Source: Polytrichum commune (lineage: Eukaryota > Streptophyta > Polytrichopsida > Polytrichales > Polytrichaceae). From it: a stretch of DNA of 64,000 bases. Positions 33,401 through 44,600 of the stretch are shown here, piece by piece. Position 1 is the first letter of the stretch, and every line of letters begins with the position of its first letter. A program made the position numbers and the translations under genes. The DNA is taken from contig OX485803.1 of assembly GCA_950295325.1 (NCBI GenBank), forward strand, positions 13,204,001-13,268,000. The letters run 5' to 3'. The notes below the pieces were generated by a model, which was given only the letters and a program-made list of their open reading frames with translations, was not told where the DNA came from and did no database searches.

Positions 33401-34313
33401 GGCGAGGAGAACCGAGGTTGACCGAATCAACGATCCTAATTTCTTGGTGGAGCTTGCAGTTGGCCCACCTTTGGCCGACTTGGTGCCGCAGCAACCCGGA
33501 GCTGGAATTTCCTTTGGGGGCAGATTTTTGCAAGCTCCAGGTCGGTTTATTTTTAAGAAAGCCCACTTGTCCGCAGACGACAATCGGATCTTTAACGCAG
33601 AGAATGGGCAGCTGGTTTGCGTGTCCCACCATTATGGAAAGAATCCATACGACGCCTTAGACCCGTTGGGAATATCGCACCAGAACGATTACTGGAACCG
33701 AACACACATTCTCGGGGAATGGGAATCCATTTGCCATGTGACTGGGTACCATGGCATGCCAAGCTTCAAGGTGAAACCTAAAACATTTTCAGCCCACGGA
33801 CGGCAGTTCATCATGGACAGCCATGGTGAGAAGACATTCTTCAACATCGCCAAACAATCGAGGCTCAAATCCATGTCCATCCGACATAACCTGGTGGTGT
33901 GCAAGGGCGACACCGAGGACGACGTGTACATGATACTCGTCGACATGGCAGGTCGGACAATGCAAATCGTGAACGAGAAAGACGAGCGAGTGGCTATGGT
34001 GCAGAAATCGGTGAAAACTCTAATCATGAATGCAGCGTTCGGGGCTGGCTCGGAGCTCATGATTGATATTGCACTGGGTGTCGATTGGACAACTATTCTG
34101 GCTATTGTGATTGGGCTCAAGCAAGTCGGGGAACATTTTCTCAAGGATGCTGTGAGCAATTTCGTGCTTAGCCCTGCCCAAAATGCTGCCCAAGACTATG
34201 TGTTGGATGTGTCCGGGATGGGAGGTGTAGTCGGAGATGCTGGCCAGTACACCGATCAAGCCATTCGAACACTTAACATCTTCCAAACATTGATGAGGGA
34301 GTTTTACCATTGA
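33399..34313 (+). CDS. LURP-one-related (LOR) domain protein, 304 aa
   Basis: LOR proteins have a Tubby-C-terminal-like beta-barrel; Arabidopsis LURP1 is needed for basal defence against an oomycete, but the biochemical role of most members is unknown. Seen here: a beta-rich body with FIFKKAHLSADDNRIFNAEN and a GEWESICHVTGYHG segment, ICIV-type strands around VYMILVDMAGRTMQIVNEKD, and a hydrophobic helix after LMIDIALGVDWTTILAIVIG, which corresponds to the central helix that ends this fold. A C-terminal extension of about 65 residues follows. I place the start at ATG 33399 in good context (GACATGGCG), just after a possible AG splice acceptor at 33395-33396. Upstream in-frame ATGs at 33375, 33378 and 33390 are less likely. 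The coding sequence is GC-richer than its surroundings, uninterrupted and intronless. Confidence 0.8.
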   Translation: MARRTEVDRINDPNFLVELAVGPPLADLVPQQPGAGISFGGRFLQAPGRFIFKKAHLSADDNRIFNAENGQLVCVSHHYGKNPYDALDPLGISHQNDYWNRTHILGEWESICHVTGYHGMPSFKVKPKTFSAHGRQFIMDSHGEKTFFNIAKQSRLKSMSIRHNLVVCKGDTEDDVYMILVDMAGRTMQIVNEKDERVAMVQKSVKTLIMNAAFGAGSELMIDIALGVDWTTILAIVIGLKQVGEHFLKDAVSNFVLSPAQNAAQDYVLDVSGMGGVVGDAGQYTDQAIRTLNIFQTLMREFYH

Positions 34314-37207
34314 CACAACCACCGAGTGTATAGCTATAATATTTTTATTTCTCTTTATCCTTGCGTACCGGAACCGCGGTACTTGCAGGTGCAGATGTGA
34401 CACAGGATGCATACGGAGTCTTCGAGTCCTGCGAAGAACCCAACCAACAATTTTATACCATGTCTACTGATTCATGGGTCTCAGGGCTTCGTGCTATGAA
34501 TTCGGTCGGAATCTGATGTCTCGAATTCGTGTGACGAAGACCCTTGCATTGATCGGTCAGCTTTCTTTACACGGGAATCCGCAAGGTTTTCCAATTTTCT
34601 CAGTAGACAATTAGAGCTTACTTCTACACTCCCTACTTTCCTCCGCACTGTTTTTGTGAGTAAAGAGGAGGATGAGGCCTCAGTAGTGTGTTCTTTTTAG
34701 TAGGCCGTTTGACAACAACAAGAAGGTGCTGTCCGGTTGAATAAGAGAGCAATAGAGCAATACACAAGTCAAGGGGAGGTTTTAAGTAGAATTTGCATGT
34801 AAACTTCCTCCACATAGCAGGTGTTTTGATGTAGGGTTGCTTTCTAAGGGCTCTGGGATGATTAAATATTATTCCCCACAGGACTTTTGAGTTCCTAGAT
34901 GCTTAGCTTAGCTTAGCTTAGCTGATCCATTTCAGCTTTCAGAGAATGTCAGGACAGAGGAAGAATTGTTTCTGTTTCGGTCGGAGCGGGTTTGCAAGGA
35001 TTTGCCAAGTTTTCTCATGGTAACAGGAGGGGCAGTACATATAGTAGTGCTCCGAAGGAATATGTTGTCGAGTTGCAGATGAGTTTGACTATGGAAGCTC
35101 TCTAATTTTCTCTATAATTTGACGCCCTTTCACAGAATTTCTCTTTGCCATGTCCAGCTGTTTTATACAAAAGTGTGCTTGTTTTGTTTGTCTATGTCAA
35201 CACAGACAGTCCCAACACACTGACATGCTGACATGGAGGGTTTTACCAACTCTTCTAACCAGGGCCGGTTCTTCATTCAATTAATTTTGTGGTTACACAA
35301 TTCCCCATTCATTGATTGCCCCTTTTGAATGCACCATCTCTACTTGCACCTTTTCAGAGTGATCTGGTAAAAAAAAAATGGAAATGCATACTTCCATGGA
35401 AGACGCAGAATAACAACTTGAATACTGCCTACTTTTCCTTCAGTTTTGGTGATGAGATTAGTCGGGAATGTGTATTGTGTTGACATGATTGGAGAAATTG
35501 CAAAATTTGCATGCATCTTGGGCTAACTTGGTCTGAGATCAGCCTGTATCAGCAAATTTTGGGTATGCTACATTGGAGCAAATACTTAATGAGTAAGCAA
35601 ACCTAGAGGGATGGAAGGTGGAGCTAAAGATAGGTGCAGGCATACCAATCTAAAATGCTACCGGAGATCCTTCTGATGTTTTAAACTCTGCATAAACGAA
35701 AGCTTGCAAAAAGACTCAAGATTTATAATTCACTTGCAATGGACAGAACACATGAAGTTTGCCACAAGAGTACGCTTTCATTGCACCATAGTTAATAAGC
35801 TAAGATACAGGTACAGGTCCAGGAGGCATATGTTTGTGTCTCAAGGTGCTCATAGATTAATCAACTATGTATATCTTTTTGTACTAACAGACTGCTCAAG
35901 TGGCATCTTTTGCTTCTTTACCTATACTGATTTGTGCAATTAGGTTGCCCATGCTAAGTTATTGACACTCCACACTAGTTTATATATTTGTTACCATAGT
36001 AACAATATACAACAATTTATTTTTCTGACTGTGGTTGGCATACGCATTGATGAACAAAGTTGAGTTTTTGTGATATGATTTTCACCCAAAGTAATTTGCG
36101 TAGGTAAGTAAAGGGGGCAAACCTATTTGCAAAGGCTAATTGCACATACCTATCAGTGTACACTATCACAACACTTGGGAAAGTGCCACATCACCAGTCT
36201 GACTATACAACCATGTCATCATTTTCTGTTGAGGAGCCTCTACTATAATACACCAACCTTTATATATAAGACACCTAAGCTCGGTGACTAATTTCAAAAT
36301 TCTTCTTTCACATTTGGGGAAACTTTGCTTCCACATGAAGTAGTATAGTTTTCAGAGTCATTAGAGTTATTTGTAAAGTCCCTCGAAGAGGGATACAACC
36401 ATGGGTTTGATCCTTCTCTAAGAAAGCTTTTTATTAAGAGCTCATTAGTTTGTTGTGCATCGGAGCATATTTTGAAAGTTGGGTGAAACTTTTAGAACTT
36501 CTTCCTTTCACTTCTTAAACTTTGAGAGAATTTTAAGATCTAAAATAAGGTATGTGCATGAGGACCCATTGTTCAAAATCTTAAATTAGCCTATGCAAGG
36601 CTAGCTTGGCCCACACATCTTAGTAAGACAAGCTAGAAAATCGTTATTTAATAGCCCGGCACCACTCGTTGTGTATGGTAGTTTGAGCATCAAGAAAACT
36701 AGGGCGACTTTCTGTTGATTCTCATAAAGTCGGGTTTGGGACTAAACCCATGATTTCATCAGCTTTACATTTCAAATAACTCATTGTGTTTTCGGCCTTC
36801 ATGATGAGAAAGTTTTATAGGCTTGAAAGTTTTATGAGTACAATGCCAAGTCTGGCATTATCAAATCTAATCGGAGTAAGTTGAGGCTACCATTTTAGGG
36901 CTCATTGGCATTCTGCGATATCCAAAAGTTTTTGCCCCACCTTGGCACCAACAATAGAAAACCTTTAACAATGTTTGATGTTTGTAAACTTTAGGCCAAA
37001 ACGATTCATGGTGAAAGTCACATGCACATCCCTAAATTGTTCAAAAGGTCTAAGAAAAGAAACTTATAGTAAGTCCATCCATGGTCTAGTTAAAGCCAGG
37101 AGATGGATTTCAAGAAGTTACCATTAGAGGTTGCCATGAGCCATGGACAACCTTCAAACCCAATATCTAAGTACATAGCATTGTGTATAGTATCATAGGT
37201 ATGAATA
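34314..37207. other. Gene-free stretch between the LOR gene and the 37-kb repeats
   Basis: It includes the LOR 3' end and a (GCTTA)n run at 34901-34923. No further gene, RNA or bounded element was recognised. Confidence 0.45.
34901..34923. repeat. (GCTTA)n short tandem repeat
   Basis: Four perfect GCTTA units plus a partial. Confidence 0.9.
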
Positions 37208-37232
37208 TACATACATACATACATACATACAT
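37208..37232. repeat. (ACAT)n microsatellite
   Basis: About six ACAT units in a row. Confidence 0.9.
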
Positions 37233-37439
37233 TGCATTGTATATACACACTCATATATCAAAATCAAAATTAAGCTTAAGACTTCATCCGTACATCCAAA
37301 AAAAAAAGAATAACGAGATATTTTATCAAAATAAACAATAAATAAGTTTTATTTTTCATTTTTCATTTTCATAATAATTAGTATGGTATTCAATCTTTGG
37401 TGATGATGGTATGGATGGGTTGTTTTAGCCTATTTATAA

Positions 37440-37945
37440 TGAACATTTCATTCATAATCTATGGGTTATGTCCATGAGTATATCAAATATGCCTCATAAG
37501 TGACTTGAGTAGGTGAATATCTCGTTGTTATCGTAGTTCATCATAAAAAATATCCTTCTTGTTTCATTGTGGGATTTTATTAACAAAAAAAACATTTCGT
37601 TCATAACTTGTAATGTACTTCCATGGGTAGACTAAGTATGTTGTATGAACAACTTTTCCCCTTGTCCAGTGGGCATCGGGTCATTGGCATTACGAACGGA
37701 CACTTTATTCACGCCGGCCCTTTGCTTGAAAGGGGTTGGAGTTTCTATCTATCTATGAACAACTTGAGTTAATGGATATCTCATTGCTACCGCAATTCAT
37801 CATATATTCTCCTCTACAACACCCATGTGTTGTTTTGTCTACAGAGAGGACATTTCATTCATAACCTATGGTTTTGGTCCAAGATTGTAAACTAATTATG
37901 CCCCACAAACAACTTGAGTAGATGGATAAACAACTTGAGGTACTG
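37440..37945. repeat. Degenerate tandem repeat, three units
   Basis: ACATTTCATTCATAA / ACATTTCGTTCATAA / ACATTTCATTCATAA start units near 37443, 37591 and 37850. Each continues with TAATCTATGG/TAACCTATGG-like sequence, a TATGCC or TATGTT segment, ACTTGAGTAGRTG and, in the first two, ATCTCRTTG. Unit 2 is split by an insertion at 37656-37765. Confidence 0.75.
37656..37765 (+). mobile_element. 98-bp insertion with 12-bp duplication, SINE-like
   Basis: TATGAACAACTT occurs at 37644-37655 and again at 37754-37765, flanking about 98 bp absent from the other tandem units. The insert ends in a TCTATCTATC simple tail. A 12-bp duplication plus a short-repeat tail resembles a short retrotransposed (SINE or truncated LINE) insert, but I see no promoter boxes. 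Confidence 0.5.
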
Positions 37946-38361
37946 CACATAACTTGGTGCATAATAGTCTGAAGAGAAGATTATGATGGAGAAGCTTAAA
38001 CCCTAAACTATGGCAGGAGGGGTGCCATGAAGCCAATGGCGAGCTCCTGATGAGTCCCAGCACATGGAATTGACGCCAATCATTCCTACACTTATGGTGA
38101 CAAGAATTCTTAACACACCATGAATCTGTCACTCCTCCTTCCTGCTTTTAATTTCCACCGGAAACACTCGGAATCCCCTATATTGAGTGGCAGCCATGCT
38201 CATTTCTGGATTGAAAGTGGGATTGCGGAGCGCAAAGTTCACGATTAAAGACATCATCGGGGCGCACACTGTTGCGTGGCATTAGTGCTTCTGCGGTTGC
38301 ATTCGAGGTCGTGCATTGCTTCTGGCATCGTGTTTTTGCGGGTTTGGGTCAGAATTGGATT

Positions 38362-38378
38362 TTAGGGTTTAAGGCCCA
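38362..38378 (+). promoter_or_regulatory. Telo-box plus site II-like motif upstream of coilin
   Basis: TTAGGGTTT (reverse complement of the telo-box AAACCCTAA) at 38362-38370 is followed after 2 bp by GGCCCA at 38373-38378, about 22-38 bp before the coilin ATG. In plants this pair is typical of genes for growth, ribosome biogenesis and RNA processing, consistent with coilin's role. Whether it lies in the promoter or leader is not known. Confidence 0.55.
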
Positions 38379-38399
38379 GGGAATCCAATTTGGAGGACG

Positions 38400-38606
38400 A
38401 TGGAATTTCAGAAGAGCAAATCCGTGCGGATTCGTCTCTGTTTTGAAGAGCAGAGTATGCTTAGTAAAGTGCAGGCGGATCAGGGGCTTGCCAAGTGCTG
38501 GTACCTTGTTGACACGAATGTGCTGCTGAGCATTGCCAGTCTCGCCACTCGGATTTCTCTCGACTACAACCTTGGGCAAACTTGTCCACATGGCATATCT
38601 CTCGAG
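38400..38606 (+). CDS. coilin: Coilin exon 1
   Basis: Encodes residues 1-69, most of the N-terminal domain: SVRIRLCFEEQSMLSKVQAD at the start and CPHGISLE at the end. Phase 0 donor GTAAAA at 38607. Confidence 0.88.
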
Positions 38607-41600
38607 GTAAAACCATTCGTGGCTGTTTTTGCGAATCTGTTGGAGCAAATAATTGAAGGTTTATTTGGAGAATTGCATTTGCAAGCTTTCTGAGGCACAG
38701 GAAGAAGTGGGTAGAAAATCAGCTAGGCATTTGGGTTGTTTTGCAAAAAATCTCGTTTCCACTTTTCCGGAATTATGGAACGACGAGAAGTGATACTCTG
38801 TATCTCAAACTGGGGGTTTCAAGTGCAGGATTTTACAATCACCTTACATCTGCTGTCTGTTTATTCCTAAACCCTAAACTCTGCTAAATCCTAAATGGAT
38901 GATTGCATTTGCAAGCTTTCTGAGGCACAGGAAGAAGTGGGCATGAAATAAGCTAGGCATTTGAATTGCTTTGCAACAAATATCTTTTCCAATTTTGTGG
39001 AATTACGCTACCAAGAGGATTGATACTCTTTGTTTTAAACTGGTAATCGATTCGAAGTGCACCTTGCACTACTTTCTGTTTTATTGCTAAACCATAAACC
39101 CTTGCTTGTATATCTGAGCCCCAGAATTTCTAATTAGAAGCTTCTTGCAAAAGAAGCACCATGCGCAAAAATTGTCAATTGATGACCTGGAGACGTTCTT
39201 CCGCACCTCTGTTCTGGTTCAACATCCTGGAGTGAAAGGATTTCCTCCAAGAAGTTTCTGAGTGATTGGATTTTGTAATCTTTTTACAGATATGTGGTTT
39301 TGTCCTGCCTCCTTCGCAATCCACACGCCTTCTTCAAGATTCAGACCTTGTCAGGTATGGAGTGGTTTGGCATATATCAAAACGCCCCGGAATCAACGTC
39401 TTAATGAATATACAAGCCCGCATGTCTCATATAGGTTAATTTTGTATTCTATATGTAGTGTATTTCGTTGTGACAGGTGGGGAGAGTCGAGCAGAATGTT
39501 GCAAAATTAGACTTAGGGTTTCATTTTTTTAATATTGAAGTTAGGTTGACAAGCTCTCATGACCTTCATATTAGGTAGAGTTCATATCAACTCTACTGAG
39601 GAGCCAAACAGACCTTGTGATTATTGATGAATTGAAATCAGGACATTGATAATATACTTCAGTCATTAAATTAACAATTGGCCTATTTAGGTTCCAATGC
39701 AAATGCATTATCCTTAGGTAACCTGGATAACCTAACAATGATTCCATTAGGGACGCACCTCTTTAATGGAATCTTGATAGATGGAAGAAGGCTTTGTGTC
39801 CAAAGATAGGCAACAATGGGGTATGGACTAATGAGAGCCTGCCACTTGACAATGCTCGGCATTCATGCATGTACATAAGAGTCTCGATTCTTCAAAATAT
39901 ATTCTTGAACCTAGATTAGAAAGAGAACGGCCTTACACATGCTAAAGAATGCTATAGATGATTACAATCCTGTTTTTGGATGTTGGATGGCAGTGTGAGG
40001 CGGAGTCAAGGTGGAGTTTCAGGAGTCCACTCAAGAGAATTGCTGACAAATAGTCTGAGTGTAGATGATGAAGAACTTAGAATCATTACTCGATATAACA
40101 AGGTTGGACTTCGGGCTCTGGAGGAATTTGAGAAAGAGGCTGGAGGTTATGAAAGTGAATACTCGGAGGATGAAGACCCCAAGGTTTACTTAGGTGTTGG
40201 AAACGATGTGGAAAGTGCAGAGATAGCTAAAAGGAAGTCGAAGCTGAAAGAGTTGAATGGGAAGAAGAGGAAGCGGTCTTCCAACATTGATACATTGTGA
40301 GTGCCAACAGCAGCTGGTTCACACATTTTCCTTGATCAAGAAACCTTTTGTCATGTAATTATGTAAAGAGGTTAATTTTCATCGTGCAACTCTTTTGTGC
40401 CACATAAAGTTTCTGAAACATCCTTACCATTAACTAGTACCTCCACATTGGAATTTGAAACACTTGGGATGACTTTCAGAATTCATGAAGTGAAAAGAGG
40501 TTGAAGCTTAGTGATTCTGATGTGCAATTTCATGAAGAAATACATTCAGGAGTTCCTCATGGTAATACTTGATCAAAGAGTTGCCATCTTCAAGACTTGA
40601 CTGGTTCTTATTTTCTTCCCACATTGGAATATTTCTACAAGTGCAGTTTCCCTGGAGTTCTTGGCATCTTGAAATTAGGAGATACTATTGTCATTTCAGC
40701 TGGGGATTGACACTTCTAAGTGTTTTAATATGAGAAATGGATTGGTGATTTTAGACTGCCCCTATGAACAGACAAAATCCAGGGTGTACACCTTCAGATG
40801 TACTTTTCACTGACCTTTTGTCCTTGAAAGCAATTTAGGCTGTCCCTGGCCTGGAATATTTGTTTCATGGTGACAAGAGGTTCATGATTTCAATAGATTT
40901 TAGTCCCACAACATTCTGGAATTATCAGTTTATGGGCCTATTAATGAATCCAATGAATCGTTCATGATTGACATGAAGTTATTGATTGTTGATGTTTGTC
41001 ATTGGTTGCTTCAGGCAGAGCAAAATGTTAGTTACTTCTCCTGTATACACTTCAAGGGCAGCAGAAAGAGACTTAGGAGGCTCAGATTTACAGAACAGGA
41101 AATCCACCAGAAAGGAGAAAATCAAGAAAGGCGCAGAGTGCATATTAGAGGATGGAGATGGAATTGGTCCATTGAGAAGTGAGAAGAAGAAGAAGAAGAG
41201 CAAATTGGTAGAAAAGACATCACCAAATGCAAAAAGTTCTGAAGACAGTGAGGGGAGAACCTCAAATGCACAGGAGCAGAGGTTGGGCAAAAAGAGGTAC
41301 CATTCTGACAGCTGTCTTATCTTTATATTACCATGTTTGACGTGTGGGCATTCATATAAATAGGCCAATAAAACTTGGTGGTACCTACAATTCTCCTATT
41401 CCTTGGTATTTCGAGTGTGGGATCATAAATCCCCTACTAGAATCCTTTCTTCTGAAAGTTCTCACAAAATTTGCCACCTTCCTGCAGTGGAAGCTGTTAG
41501 GGCAGCAAGACAACTTGTTTAGACTCTGATTGCCCTTCATTAGATGATTCAAGATGTTCAAGGGACCATCCACACTTCCACACTGCAAAATGGGAAAGAC

Positions 41601-44600
41601 GTGTGAGGTGGTAAAGTAGGGGATTACTTTGTCTTGTTTTTTTGCACCAGTTCATTAGTCCATCATCTGATATACTAAAATTCCATTCCAAATAATGAGG
41701 AAACTGACAACATGCTGTTGTTTTTCTGGTTGTTTTTGGGATCTCAGAACTAGGAAGCACAAAACAGACCTGGAGCAGGTCAATTTGAAACCTATGGAGG
41801 AAGAGAAGACACCATGCCGTAGTAAGAGAGGAGAAAATTTGTCAGTGTTGAATGGGGGAACTGGGGTCACAGCAGAAGCAAGTCAGGATCGGAAGAAGTC
41901 CAAGAAGCGTAAAGACAAGAACCCTGTGGAGGTTGATGAACAGGAAGTACAGCCAAAGAAAAAAAGGTGTGCATGAATTGTGAGGAATTTGGAAGTCTTC
42001 TGAATAATGTTATTTATGCAAATTCTAGATGCTGTCATGTGTTCACTTCCTTTTGTAGGTGCTGTCTCTTGTCACTTGCAGGTGACAAGGATGTTGCCTT
42101 CATTGTGTAGGTCAAATTCTGTTAAGAAGGGGTCTGTGATACATGGTGAACCAAGGTCATCAAATTCTATGGAACAGAATTGTCTTATAGACCAATCATG
42201 TCATACCCGTTTATAGTCTTTCTCATAGTCTGATCTTAAAACTGTCACTCTAGATGCTCACTATTTGACAAAGTCACTCGAACTTGAAGTTGCTATTCTA
42301 GACACGTGTCTTACTGTCTGTAGCACCATACTACTCCCTCCAAAGTGTTTACTAGGCAGTGTTCTCAATGGCAGATGACTAGGGGTATGGTCTTCCTATT
42401 CAAGCAGAAAAACCGGTTAATTGATTTCCTAGTACAGTATCAAGAAAAGTGAGGCTATCCCGGATGTTTTTGGTCTATATCATAGATATAAAAGCTATGG
42501 TATTAGTGTCTGAAGTGTAATGTGACTAGCTTGACCCCTGCCATTGACCACATATTTAGATGTGCAGTGTGGATCACACTGTATGAATGACATTATTATA
42601 CTGAAGATGTCTTTCCAGGCCTTTCCAATAATACTGTTACAGGATTATTCTACATTAAGGTGTTTCCAGGGACTTTTGCTATCATAAGTAATGCAAGACA
42701 TTGTACAGCAGAGCATGGTTTTCATTGTCAATGAGTTACTCAAATTTATTATGTTGTATTAATGATCATTTTCACATTTGTAAGAAAGAGCTGACCTTTA
42801 ACCCTGCATTGTGTGGGCAGCAGTGACAAAAACAACAGTAATGATGGCAATGCACTGGCTGTAACTGAACAGACTAATTCTGAAGAGAAGGTCTGGCTGC
42901 TCACCTCACCAAAATTGGATTGCATCGTTCCTTACATCCATTTGAATTCCTCACATAATGTCATCCTGCACTAAGAAAAAAATGTATCTCAGCATTTATT
43001 ATTTCACTTGCAAAAGTCACTTCTGGGTATATGGTGTTGTTGTACTCAGACAGAGGTTGTAACTTCTTACACTTCAATATCTCAGAATTTGGGAACTGTG
43101 TTCTTTGAACTGCTGAAGGTGCATGTGGGATGTCCTATTTTATGGAAGCTTAGACTGATATTTAAATTTTGTTGTGGCAGAGACCCAGCAGAAGTGCACG
43201 CAGAAAAAAAGCAAAGAGGAGATGGCTCCGTGAACAAGCCCAGGTTTGTCTTGCAGCACTTCTGAATGATGCTGTTTGTTTTTGCCAAATGCTAAAATAA
43301 TACTCAGGCAAGGCACAACCTTCTGTCAAATTATTGAGCTGATAGATGAATTATACTGTTGTATGGTTTCCCTGCTGGCTTGATGCTGCAGAATGGAACA
43401 CTTCCCAAAAAAGAGGATGTGAAGGAAAATCGTAAGGAAGAGCCCAATGCTGAGTCTGATACCTCGGAAGAGGTGGCGGTGGCAGTGGCAGTGGAGGTAG
43501 AGGTGGAAGCTGAAGAGGAGATACTTCCTGTCATGGTTGCCCCTGGTCACATTCGATTTGAACCTGATGAAGGTAATATCAATTTTGGGTCATGCTGAAT
43601 TGCCTGTACTTTTATGAAATTGATGATGCAAGTTAAAAAAGGACCACATTGTTTCTTTTGCTGTTTAATTCATTGCTTGTTTTGTAATGTGATCCTTGGG
43701 AGCTGCTCATTGTTTAGTTGGGCTAGGTTTGATCAATGTGGAGTAGTGGGCAAGATTAATGTTGAAGTTTTTCAAAAAAAATTTTACACTGCGATCCCTA
43801 CATTGATATGAAAGTTTCATGAAGGTGTAAATAATTTGTTTCTTTGGTAATTCAATTTGAAGTCTTTGTCGAATGATCAGCATTATCCTGGCACTAATTA
43901 TTTTCCCAATGCAGATGTAGGAGATCAAGATCAACATGCAATGGTTAGTTTTCCAACTATAGTGAAGATTGATCTGATCAAAAGCTTTGTCACTTTGACA
44001 GGGGAAAGTGGATACATCCTACAATATATGTGATGGGCTCCTGTAGGGAAGATGGTTTCATCAAGGTTCTGGTTGAAAGGGACAATTAAGGACAATATTG
44101 GTGGATTTTGACTTGGGATGTGCAGCCTGTCTTGCAGTTAAGTGCAAATATTCGATGCAAACGACAGGGTCAAGCTTGGGGTCAAGAAAAGTCATATTAT
44201 GACAATCATCATGAGAGTAATGGCTATGGCAGGAGCCACGAGAAGAGGGAGAAGAAGCATTTAGAACAGCTAGCTGAAAAAGAGATGCCTGCTGGTGATA
44301 AGATTGTCAAAGATCTCATACAGTATGAGAAGTTTCCTGTGCTCAGTCGGGTTCCTCAGGTTTGCACCTCACTCCTTTGTAAAGATGTGATGTGCTCTTC
44401 ATTGGAACTTGCACACCATACTATTCCAATCTCAATAATGACTATCTGTCACGATCTCATAAATGTCCATCTTCCTTGCACTGATTCAATTTAACTTTTA
44501 AAGGATTTAGGGGTGTGTGTATATGGGATACATGATGATTTGTATGAGCTCTGAACAAGTATTGCATTAATATTTTATCTGGTCTATGATATTAAATCCA

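Noticed and set aside
33689-34412. Minus-strand frames of 156 and 130 residues
   Set aside because: Antisense shadows of the LOR gene, which has the domain and codon pattern.
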